A stretch of 64,000 nucleotides of DNA from positions 62,001-126,000 of the forward strand of contig CAVPVW010000008.1 of the NCBI GenBank assembly GCA_963709295.1, given 5' to 3'. This document shows, piece after piece, positions 49,858-58,057 of this stretch. Position numbers and translations under genes: made by a program. The notes under the pieces are model-generated. The model was given only the letters and a program-made list of their open reading frames with translations, was not told the DNA's origin and made no database searches. The stretch is from JBGPQJ01 sp963709295 (GTDB lineage Bacteria; Chloroflexota; Anaerolineae; Anaerolineales; Villigracilaceae). Every line of letters begins with the position of its first letter. Within the stretch, counting starts at the first letter, position 1.

Positions 49858-51499
49858 AAAATAAAGACCACCGGAGAAAATACTTTCCTTATTTTATAGC
49901 ATAGGTTTTTTTTATAGCCCTTATTATTGCCGGATTGCTGATTTATAAGGATTATGGGGTACCTATCGATGAAACTTATCTAATTCAGGTTGCTCATTAA
50001 AGAATCACATTTACATCTTAAAGAGCAATCCTGTTATTCTCACTGAGTTCAAGATCGTTATTATGGTGTGGTTTTTGAAGTTGCCATTATTCTGGGTTGC
50101 CACCCGCTTCACAGGACCTGATACAGTTTATATTCGTCATCTGCTACTATTACCTGGCCTTCCTGTCAAGTTTAATGGTATTTTATCTTATTAAGTCTTC
50201 GGCTTTTCCGTAATCCATGGTGGGGGCTATTAGCTGGTAGCATGTTTTGGCATTTATCCCAGGATTTTCTCGGATGCATTTTATAACTCGAAAGATGTAG
50301 CGTTTATGGATGTATTCATCCTGGTTATTTGGACATTAATATTAGTCAATTGATGCACAAAAAGAAAAATGGCTGCCCACTAGCGCTCATATTTTTGTCC
50401 ACTCATTGGCGAGTTCCTTATTGATTGGAATCCGAATTGTCGGAATGATGATTGTTCCACTTCAGTATTATTACTTGCAATTGAAAGCGTCCGGTTAACA
50501 GTTATCATGGAAAAAGCTCTGTTTCATAATCCTTTCATATTTATTCCTAACACCAGCCTAACCATTCTATTCTGGCCCGTATTATGGCACGATCCATATA
50601 ATGAGTTCGTTAATGCGTTTCAACAGATGAGCAGGTTTAATGTGTACGGGAAAGGGAGTTCTTTTTAAAGGACGTTTATTCCACCAGACAGCACTGCCAT
50701 GGGATTATCTACCTGTATGGATTGGCATCAGTACCCCAATCATTGTATTGATAGGGTTTGTTATTGGGATAGGAAATTGGTTCAAAAACACCCTATGTTC
50801 ACTTATTCCAAAAAATACGTGAATTGGGTAACAAAACACAAGATTGGATTTCGGGATCCAACCCATTTCATTGGTTTGCAATCATATACTGGGTGACAAT
50901 ACCAATACTCTCTTTATACATATTTAATTCTGTGATTTACAACGGCTGGAGGCATTTATTTTTTATTTATCCAGCGATTGTCCTTATTCTCAGCTCGAGG
51001 CTTCTCGTCATTGCATAAATGGTTATCCGAAGTAACTGGGCGTCAAACATGTAGTAACTTTCGTTATCCCTAGTTTTATTATGGATCGGGTTTTTGAACC
51101 GATTGAATTTTTATCAGGCATCATCGCTATGGAATTGTATATTTCAACCAACTGGCAGGGGACCCAAAAACGCTAAGGCAGCAGTACGAAATGGATTACT
51201 GGGCATTTGCATACAAAGAAGCCATTGATTATATTTTAGCTACTGATCCAAGCTGATAATATCCCGATTTACATGGCAGATGTATCCGGTCCCGAATTAC
51301 ATAAATTCCGGCCTCTCACCAGAAGAGAGAAATAAGTATCGTGATTAAGGATAGTCCGGATGATGGTGCCCGTTATTTTATCGGCAATTACTCATTTCAC
51401 CCGGAAGAATATGAGTATGCAGATTTTGTGCCCGAATACTTTTCTGTGATTGTTCGAGGGGCAAAAATCCTCGTTGTTTATCGGTTTCAGCAACCATAA
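49855..51499 (+). pseudogene. Decayed membrane glycosyltransferase (GT39/ArnT-like)
   Basis: AT-rich stretch with no long open frame. Three-frame reading gives ordered fragments of a polytopic glycosyltransferase: LIIAGLLIYKDYGVPIDETY (N-terminal acidic motif after the first membrane helix), LPLFWVATRF-like sequence, FSDAFYNSKDVAFMDVFILV, NTSLTILFWPVLWHDPYNEF, RLFHQTALPWDYLPVWIGIS, YNGWRHLFFIYPAIVLILSS, then EMDYWAFAYKEAIDYILATD and EYFSVIVRGAKILVVYRFQQ at the end. Many frame breaks and stops separate them. The order is that of a complete gene of about 1.6 kb, so this is a relic, probably acquired by transfer, given base composition unlike its neighbours. Confidence 0.75.
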
Positions 51500-51534
51500 T
51501 GTAAATAAGTCAAAATGACAATTAAATTGTCTCC

Positions 51535-51563
51535 TTGACGCTTTAAATCTTTACCCTTAAGAT
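51535..51563 (+). promoter_or_regulatory. Probable promoter of gyrA
   Basis: TTGACG (51535-51540), a 17-base spacer and TAAGAT (51558-51563), about 75 bases before the gyrA ATG. Confidence 0.55.
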
Positions 51564-51638
51564 AGGCAGGGCTTTAGAACAAACATTCCCCTCGCCATAC
51601 GAAATCTTCCAACATAAAGGCGAGCGGACGGAGAATTT

Positions 51639-54278
51639 ATGGAACTCGGACTGGTCCGCAAGATTGATATCGATCGTGAAATGCAGCAGTCGTACCTCGA
51701 CTACGCCATGAGCGTCATCGTGGCGCGCGCATTGCCCGACGCCCGGGATGGATTAAAACCCGTCCAGCGGCGAATTCTCTACGCCATGTATGACATGGGA
51801 ATCCGCCCCGACAGCGCCTACAAGAAATCCGCCCGTATCGTCGGCGAAGTGCTGGGCAAGTACCATCCCCACGGCGACGCGGCGGTGTACGAAGCGATGG
51901 CGCGCCTGGCGCAGGATTTCACCATGCGCACCATGCTGGTGGACGGCCAGGGCAACTTTGGTTCGGTGGACGGTGACCCGCCGGCTGCCATGCGCTACAC
52001 AGAGGCGCGTATCGCCGCACCTGCCCTCGATCTGCTGGCGGACATCAACAAGAACACAGTTAATTTCGCCACCAACTTCGACGATACGCTGTCTGAGCCG
52101 ACCGTCCTTCCCTCCGCCATCCCCAACCTGCTGGTCAACGGCGCGACCGGCATCGCCGTCGGTATGGCCACCTCCATCCCACCCCACAACCTGGGCGAGG
52201 TGGTGGACGCACTCGTCTATATGCTCGAAAAATGGGAGAAGATGGACGACATCTCCGTCGAGCAGTTGATGAACTTCATCCAGGGTCCCGACTTCCCCAC
52301 TGGCGGGGTCATCATCCAGGAGAAAGGTGATGAAGGGATTGAATCGGCCTATGGCTCCGGGCGTGGACGGGTCGTCATCCAGGCGCGCGCACATGTCGAG
52401 GAAATGGAACGCGGCAAGTCCCGCATCATCGTCAGCGAGCTGCCATACCAGGTCAACAAATCCAGCTTGATCGAACGCATCGCCGAACTGGTGCGGGGAG
52501 GCACCCTGGAGGGCATCGCTGACCTGCGCGATGAATCAGACCGTCACGGCATGCGCATCGTCATCGAACTGACCAAGAATGCCGACCCCGATAGTCTGCT
52601 GCGCGACCTCTACAAACGCACGCCCATGCAGGACACCTTCAGCATCATCCTGCTCGCGCTGGTGGACGGCGAGCCGCGCATGCTGACGCTCAAGCAGGCC
52701 TTGCGAGTGTATATCGAACACCGCTTGACGGTCATCAAGCGCCGGGCGGAGTTTGACCTCGAGAAAGCCCGTCAGCGCGCGCACATCCTCGAAGGGTTGA
52801 CCATCGCCCTGAAACATCTGGACGAAATCATCAACTTGATCCGTAATTCGCCCGATGTGGAAACCGCGCGCGAGCGGCTGCAGAAAAAATTCAAGCTCTC
52901 TGAACTGCAGGCAAATGCCATCCTCGAAATGCAACTGCGCAGGCTGGCAGCGCTCGAACGCAAGAAGATCGAAACCGAATACAAGGAAATCCTCATACTG
53001 ATCAAAGACCTGGAGGGGCTGCTCAAATCTCCCAAGCGCATGCGCGCCGTGGCCGCCGAGGAGCTGCTGCGAGTTAAAGAGGATTATGGCGATAAGCGCC
53101 GCACCCATATCGTCAATCTCAAGAGCGGGAAGGATAAGAAGACCTTCCTGACCACCGCCGAGTTGCTGCCGGACCAGGAGGTCTGGGTCAGCCTTAATGG
53201 CGACGGACTAATCTGCCGCACGCACGACGACAAACCCCCGCGCCTGAGCGGAAGCGACGCACCCTGGCTGCTGGTGAAGGCGCAGACCACCGACATCCTG
53301 TATCTCGCCTCCGAGCGCGGACTCGCTGCCGCGGTTGCCGTCCACACCCTGCCGGAGGCTGACAAGCCTGCAGAAGGTACTCCGTTCAATAAAGTCTGCC
53401 CGCTCAAGGAGAGCGACCTGCCTGTGGCGGCTTTCGCCCTTCCCACGAAGCGCAGTGGGCTGTCTGAAGAGACCTGTGTACTGACGGTCACCAAAGGCGG
53501 CATGGTCAAGAAATCGCTTCTCAGTGAATTACCGGGCGCTTCAGCCCAGACGTTTACGCTGGCAAAAGTCAACGAAGGCGATGCCCTGGGCTGGGTCACC
53601 CTGACCGATGGCTCAAAGGAAATCCTGCTTGCAACCTCGTTGGGCATGGCCATCCGCTTCAAGGAAGATGACGTCCGCCCGATGGGGCTGGTCGCTGCGG
53701 GAGTGAACAGCATCAAGCTGGGCGTCGGGGACGAAGTCGTGGGCTGCGAAATCCTGCCGGGCGAAGGAGATATCTTCGTCATCGGGTCCGACGGTCGAGC
53801 GAAGCGTTTGTCCGTGAATGATTTCCCTGCTCAAGGACGGTACGGACGCGGCGTCATCCTGTGGGATTTGGACAAGGGGATCAAGCTGGCCGGCATCGCC
53901 ATGGGAAAACCGAATGCTCATGTCACGATTCACCTGCTCAAGGCCGCTGCCAAGCAATCGAGGCTCGACGAGGCCGCGCTGCGCAAGCGTTCCGCCACAC
54001 GCGGGGACGCCATCGTGGAAGTCAAGCCTGGCGACAGTGTGATCGGCCTGACCTCGGGCTGGATCTTCAATCGGTATGTCCAGGCAAATTCGCCGGCAGT
54101 GGAACCCAAAAAATCACAAACCGCGCCAGTAATCAAAAGCAAACCTGAAGAAAAAATAAAGCCTGAAGTAAAGGCAAAGCCAGACGCAAAGGCAAAATCC
54201 ACCGCAAAAGTTAAACCCGGCAAGAAGCCTAAGGCCAAGCCTGCGAATAAAACTGCGACTAAGAAAAAAACCAAATAA
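51639..54278 (+). CDS. gyrA: DNA gyrase subunit A (or topoisomerase IV subunit A)
   Basis: 879-residue type IIA topoisomerase breakage-reunion subunit. The active-site Tyr120 is in AAMRYTEAR. The quinolone region is KYHPHGDAAVYEAMA, with Ala81 and Glu85 at the E. coli Ser83/Asp87 positions. The coiled-coil and gate region (ILEMQLRRLAALERKKIETE) precedes a six-blade pinwheel domain. No canonical GyrA box (QRRGGKG) is present; the nearest is QGRYGRG in a late blade, so a topo IV-like role is possible. The last 45 or so residues are Lys/Pro/Ala-rich (KPEVKAKPDAKAKSTAKVK). Usually annotated gyrA when no parC is evident. Confidence 0.92.
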   Translation: MELGLVRKIDIDREMQQSYLDYAMSVIVARALPDARDGLKPVQRRILYAMYDMGIRPDSAYKKSARIVGEVLGKYHPHGDAAVYEAMARLAQDFTMRTMLVDGQGNFGSVDGDPPAAMRYTEARIAAPALDLLADINKNTVNFATNFDDTLSEPTVLPSAIPNLLVNGATGIAVGMATSIPPHNLGEVVDALVYMLEKWEKMDDISVEQLMNFIQGPDFPTGGVIIQEKGDEGIESAYGSGRGRVVIQARAHVEEMERGKSRIIVSELPYQVNKSSLIERIAELVRGGTLEGIADLRDESDRHGMRIVIELTKNADPDSLLRDLYKRTPMQDTFSIILLALVDGEPRMLTLKQALRVYIEHRLTVIKRRAEFDLEKARQRAHILEGLTIALKHLDEIINLIRNSPDVETARERLQKKFKLSELQANAILEMQLRRLAALERKKIETEYKEILILIKDLEGLLKSPKRMRAVAAEELLRVKEDYGDKRRTHIVNLKSGKDKKTFLTTAELLPDQEVWVSLNGDGLICRTHDDKPPRLSGSDAPWLLVKAQTTDILYLASERGLAAAVAVHTLPEADKPAEGTPFNKVCPLKESDLPVAAFALPTKRSGLSEETCVLTVTKGGMVKKSLLSELPGASAQTFTLAKVNEGDALGWVTLTDGSKEILLATSLGMAIRFKEDDVRPMGLVAAGVNSIKLGVGDEVVGCEILPGEGDIFVIGSDGRAKRLSVNDFPAQGRYGRGVILWDLDKGIKLAGIAMGKPNAHVTIHLLKAAAKQSRLDEAALRKRSATRGDAIVEVKPGDSVIGLTSGWIFNRYVQANSPAVEPKKSQTAPVIKSKPEEKIKPEVKAKPDAKAKSTAKVKPGKKPKAKPANKTATKKKTK

Positions 54279-54303
54279 GAGATAAATAGTTAGCTCTTTA
54301 ACT

Positions 54304-54346
54304 CCGGGCAACGAGTGATGATAAAATCATCGCGTTGCCCGTTTGC
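54304..54346 (+). terminator. Terminator after gyrA
   Basis: Arms CGGGCAACG and CGTTGCCCG, with inner GATGAT / ATCATC pairing, followed by a T-rich stretch (TTTGCTTT). Confidence 0.8.
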
Positions 54347-54359
54347 TTTACCGCCTGCT

Positions 54360-55286
54360 ATGTCAACCTTAACCTCCCGCCCTTATTTGCATCCCAATGA
54401 CCTGCCCGCTTTGACGGATCTCCTAAATACGGTTCGGCCGGTGGAGTGGAGTAATGAATATCCCAGCCGTGTTGACCTGCAAGAGGCAATGGCCAGACCA
54501 TCCATTCGTGAAAAAACCCGATTGTGGGTGGATGACTTGGGACATCTCTCAGCATTTGCCTTTATTCTGGAGCCGTACAATAACCTTGTCTTTGAAATAG
54601 CGCCAGAAGCTAAATCTGAGATTGAATACCAGCTTATCGACTGGGGATTGAAAAGCGCCGTCCATCTGAATGGTCCGGGGGTCGAAGATACACTGGATAC
54701 AAGCTGCCGTGAAGATGACCTCCACCGTGTTGCCATGCTGGAGCGGCAGGGATTCAGGCAACTTGAACAGAATACACTTCAAATGGCGCTTAACCTCGAC
54801 CAGCCCATCGCACCTATCCGCTTGTCGGAAGGATTCAGCATCCGCTCAATAAATGGAGAGCAGGAGGTCGATGCGATTGTGGCGCTCCATCGCGCTGCGT
54901 TCGGGACCTCTCACATGACTCGCGAGGAGCGTCTCGCCATCATGCGCGCTCCGGATTACATCCCGGCATTGGATCTTGTCGTTGTCGCGCCGAGTAATCG
55001 CTTCGCTGCCTACTGCACCTGTTTCATCCTGACCGCTGAAAACAAACGCAGCAGGATGAAGATCGGTCACACCGACCCCGTGGCAGTGCATCCGGATTTC
55101 CAAAGGCTGGGGCTGGCGCGCGCGTTGCTGCTCAAAGGGGCGCAATTGCTCAAAGACCGCGGCATGGACATGGCGATGCTCAGCACGAGCAGCGACAACC
55201 ACGCCATGCAAAGAGCTGCCGAATCTGCCAGCTTTCGGGTATATTCAAAACAGATCTGGTTCGCGAAGACGATCCCTGATGCCTGA
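54360..55286 (+). CDS. GNAT N-acetyltransferase, two tandem domains
   Basis: 308 residues, start ATG 54360 after the gyrA terminator. The C-terminal half has a standard GNAT acetyl-CoA loop: KIGHTDPVAVHPDFQRLGLA followed by RALLLKGAQLLKDRGM and LSTSSDNHAMQRAAES. The N-terminal half (residues 1-150) looks like a second, degenerate GNAT fold (LLNTVRPVEWSNEYPSRVD, HLSAFAFILEPYNNL) without a clear CoA loop. The substrate is unknown. The stop overlaps the next gene by 8 bases, so the two are co-translated. Confidence 0.82.
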   Translation: MSTLTSRPYLHPNDLPALTDLLNTVRPVEWSNEYPSRVDLQEAMARPSIREKTRLWVDDLGHLSAFAFILEPYNNLVFEIAPEAKSEIEYQLIDWGLKSAVHLNGPGVEDTLDTSCREDDLHRVAMLERQGFRQLEQNTLQMALNLDQPIAPIRLSEGFSIRSINGEQEVDAIVALHRAAFGTSHMTREERLAIMRAPDYIPALDLVVVAPSNRFAAYCTCFILTAENKRSRMKIGHTDPVAVHPDFQRLGLARALLLKGAQLLKDRGMDMAMLSTSSDNHAMQRAAESASFRVYSKQIWFAKTIPDA

Positions 55287-56961
55287 CCTCGCCCACTCCC
55301 TCCCCTCCAATGACATCGGATTTTTACGCATTGTCGCCTCGCTGTGGGGCGTGGACTTGACGTCTTCCAATGCTTCGGATGCGGTTGCAGAATTGGCTGA
55401 AGCATTGTGCGATGCCGGCCTGGTCGAAGAAGTTATCTCGACGCTTCCGAAAGAGGGACGCGCAGCCCTGCAGGCTCTCCTTCAGGCAGGCGGAAAAATG
55501 CCGTGGGTGAACTTCACGCGCCGCTTTGGGGATATCCGCGACATTGGCGCCGGACGGCGCGACCGGGAGCAGCCTCACCTCCATCCTGTTTCCGCCACCG
55601 AAATCCTATGGTACCGCGCCCTGTTGGCAAAGTCCTTCTTCGATACGGAGAAAGGACCCCAGGAATTCGCTTACATCCCTGACGACCTTGTCATGGCGCT
55701 GGATTTCGCCGGGGTGACGGGAGAGGCAGACCCAGTGGACGTGAGCAACGGTGATTTTACAGATCGTAAGCCGGTCGCTGAAAAAGCAGTATTAATTGAT
55801 GCGCCCGGGCGGCCTGCATCGCCGGCTGAGAAAGCGATCATCCTCCCTTCCATTGACCGCATCCTCGATGACTCGTGCACCCTCCTGGCTGCGCTGCAAA
55901 TCGGAATCGCACCGCCTGAAACAAGCATCCCCGCCCGTGTGCTTCGTGAATTCCTGTCAGCCGCGGGAATAATTTCTGCAGACACGCCACAGCCGGAACC
56001 GGTCCGCGCTTTTCTCGAAGCCCCGCGAGGGCGGGCGCTGGAGATGCTCCGCGAATCCTGGCATAAGTCAGATTCCTTCAATGAATTACGCCAACTACCG
56101 GGACTGATCTTCGAGGGGGAATGGACCAACCATCCGCTCGAGACGCGCGAATTCCTGCTCAACCTGCTTGAGCCGATTCCCGACGGGCAGTGGTGGAGTA
56201 TCCCGGCTTTCATCCGCGATGTGAAACAAAAATATCCCGACTTCCAGCGCCCGGCTGGAGATTACAACTCGTGGTTCATCAAGCGCGCCACGGATGGCAC
56301 GTTCCTGCGCGGCTTCGGCAGCTGGGACGAAGTGGACGGCGCGCTGCTGCGGTATTTCATCACCGGACCACTTTACTGGCTGGGGTTCGTGGAGCTGGCG
56401 TCTGCAGAAGAAAAGGGACAGGCCACTGCTTTCCGCTCATCCTCTGTGAAGCAGAAAGAGGAAAAAGGAAAGGTAACGGTCGGGTCAAACGGACGAATCT
56501 CCGTGGAACGACTCGCGCCGCGCTCTGCACGCTACCAGATCGCCCGTTTCTGCCATTGGGAAGATGAAAAACCGGATGAGTATCGCTACCGTGTAACAGT
56601 AAGAACGCTTGAAAAAGCGCGCAAGCAGGGGCTCAAAACCGACCAATTACTGAGCATCCTGCGCAAGCATGCCTCAGCTCCCATCCCGCCGCCGTTTGTG
56701 CGGTCGCTTCAACGCTGGGATGCGAACGGGACCGAGGCGAAACTGGAGAATCTGGTCGTGCTGAAGGTCGGCAAGCCGGAGGTGTTGAAGGAGCTAAAGG
56801 AATCCAAAGCCGGACGCTTCCTCGGTGAGCAGCTTGGGCCGGTAACCGTGGTGGTCAAACCCGGCGCACAGGATAAGATCCTTGCCGCATTGGCAGAGCT
56901 GGGATTGCTGGCTGAAATTCCTCCCATAGAGGAACATAACGATGAAAGCAAAACTGATTGA
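55279..56961 (+). CDS. XPB/Ssl2 helicase N-terminal-domain-like protein without a helicase motor
   Basis: 560-residue protein resembling the N-terminal domain of XPB-type helicases (the Helicase_C_3 family). Marks are LLAALQIGIAPPET, PDGQWWSIPAFIRDVKQKYP, ALLRYFITGPLYWLGFVELA and the late ILRKHASAPIPPPFVRSLQR block, then the end LAALAELGLLAEIPP. No Walker A/B or helicase motifs are present. In other bacteria such a protein often sits beside an XPB or other helicase gene; here its neighbours are a GNAT protein and a small membrane protein. A role in DNA repair or transcription is possible but not shown. Confidence 0.6.
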   Translation: MPDLAHSLPSNDIGFLRIVASLWGVDLTSSNASDAVAELAEALCDAGLVEEVISTLPKEGRAALQALLQAGGKMPWVNFTRRFGDIRDIGAGRRDREQPHLHPVSATEILWYRALLAKSFFDTEKGPQEFAYIPDDLVMALDFAGVTGEADPVDVSNGDFTDRKPVAEKAVLIDAPGRPASPAEKAIILPSIDRILDDSCTLLAALQIGIAPPETSIPARVLREFLSAAGIISADTPQPEPVRAFLEAPRGRALEMLRESWHKSDSFNELRQLPGLIFEGEWTNHPLETREFLLNLLEPIPDGQWWSIPAFIRDVKQKYPDFQRPAGDYNSWFIKRATDGTFLRGFGSWDEVDGALLRYFITGPLYWLGFVELASAEEKGQATAFRSSSVKQKEEKGKVTVGSNGRISVERLAPRSARYQIARFCHWEDEKPDEYRYRVTVRTLEKARKQGLKTDQLLSILRKHASAPIPPPFVRSLQRWDANGTEAKLENLVVLKVGKPEVLKELKESKAGRFLGEQLGPVTVVVKPGAQDKILAALAELGLLAEIPPIEEHNDESKTD

Positions 56962-57253
56962 AATCCTGCGACCCACCCTCCCGGTGGTTATTCTGGCGGC
57001 TGTACTCTTCCTGCTTTCACTCATCATTTTTGTCACAAGCGAGGGGACATCGATGGTGTCCTGGGACCAGTATCGCGGAGCTCCGTTTATAGCCTTGAAG
57101 ACCCTGAAATACACAGGCCCGTGCGGCGAAGTTGTACCCTGCAGAAGAGTCACCATTAATGAATTATTTCCCATCACGCTCCTGGCAGATTTGATGTTTT
57201 GGTATGTTCTTTCAGCTGTGGGGGTATGGAGTTTTAAAACCATTAGGAAATGA
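56942..57253 (+). CDS. Small membrane protein of unknown function
   Basis: 103 residues, overlapping the previous gene by 20 bases. Two predicted membrane segments lie near residues 12-32 (TLPVVILAAVLFLLSLIIFV) and 75-92 (LLADLMFWYVLSAVGVW), with an intervening loop containing two Cys (GPCGEVVPCRR). No family is recognised. It converges on the TetR gene. Confidence 0.6.
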   Translation: MKAKLIEILRPTLPVVILAAVLFLLSLIIFVTSEGTSMVSWDQYRGAPFIALKTLKYTGPCGEVVPCRRVTINELFPITLLADLMFWYVLSAVGVWSFKTIRK

Positions 57254-57283
57254 TCAGTTTTTTTTACCTGCCAATGAAATGTT

Positions 57284-57895
57284 TTACCGTTTGTCTTTTA
57301 TCGGTCGCCCACCAAGCCCATCCATCATAAGTGAGCCCAATTGCCGCACCAGGTCAGGTTGATGATGATACTGATGTCGAAGTTTGGGACTGGTAAACAT
57401 GTCCATAAAAACAGAGAAATAAATACCGAGGGTTTCTTCGGAGAGGTCAGGATTCACCTGCCCCTGCTTTTTTCCCTCACGGATTAATCCCAAAAGCAAA
57501 TGGATCATTTCTTCTTGCGCTTCCGTGCGTATTTTCTTGATATCAGGATCATTCTGAAGATCAACAGTACTGGTAAACAATATGCTGGGTTTTCCGTTTG
57601 CCAGCATCCCGGAAACGAACTGGAAGAATGCTGTCATTTTTTCCCGGTATGACCTTTTGGAGGTCAATATTTCCTGTGCATGGCCGGTCAGCTGATTTAC
57701 AGCAGCGGCTACGAATTCACGCACCAGGCCTTCTTTATTGCCAAAATTGTTATAGATCGTAGCCGGGGAAACGTCTGCTTTTCGAGCGATATCTGCAATA
57801 CTCACCTTATCAACACCAAACTGGCTGAATAATTCCCACGCTGCTTTACGGATGTCATCTTTACTTTGTTCTTTTCGTCGTTCAAACCCATTCAT
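57284..57895 (-). CDS. TetR-family transcriptional regulator
   Basis: 203-residue repressor. The N-terminal HTH is typical (KVSIADIARKADVSPATIYN with NFGNKEGLVREFV after it); the C-terminal helical ligand domain is variable, as usual. It is divergent from the rifampicin-phosphotransferase-like gene with palindromic sequence in between (57973-58044), so it very likely represses that gene and perhaps itself, with release by a small toxic molecule. Confidence 0.9.
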   Translation of the reverse strand: MNGFERRKEQSKDDIRKAAWELFSQFGVDKVSIADIARKADVSPATIYNNFGNKEGLVREFVAAAVNQLTGHAQEILTSKRSYREKMTAFFQFVSGMLANGKPSILFTSTVDLQNDPDIKKIRTEAQEEMIHLLLGLIREGKKQGQVNPDLSEETLGIYFSVFMDMFTSPKLRHQYHHQPDLVRQLGSLMMDGLGGRPIKDKR

Positions 57896-57972
57896 CCGTA
57901 ATACTCCACTTCATAATGATTTTGATAACCGGATGGCGCTTCCCATGTAATAAGGAAATTATTGTATCCCAG

Positions 57973-58044
57973 TTGACAATTCTACAAGCTGATTTATAAT
58001 TCTATAATCTCTATACTATTATAGTATAAAAATTATAGAAATTC
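57973..58044 (+). promoter_or_regulatory. Promoter with palindromic TetR-operator candidate
   Basis: TTGACA (57973-57978), a 16-base spacer and TATAAT (57995-58000) form a strong promoter. Just downstream lies the palindrome TATACTA-TTA-TAGTATA (58012-58028), flanked by outer repeats TTCTATAAT (about 58000-58008) and ATTATAGAA (58032-58040). A repressor bound there would block transcription of the gene at 58058. Confidence 0.7.
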
Positions 58045-58057
58045 AATGGAGTAAACA

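Noticed and set aside
49719..49904. Separate small gene after the SAM methyltransferase
   Set aside because: Its translation looks like the displaced C-terminal end of that methyltransferase followed by the start of the glycosyltransferase relic.
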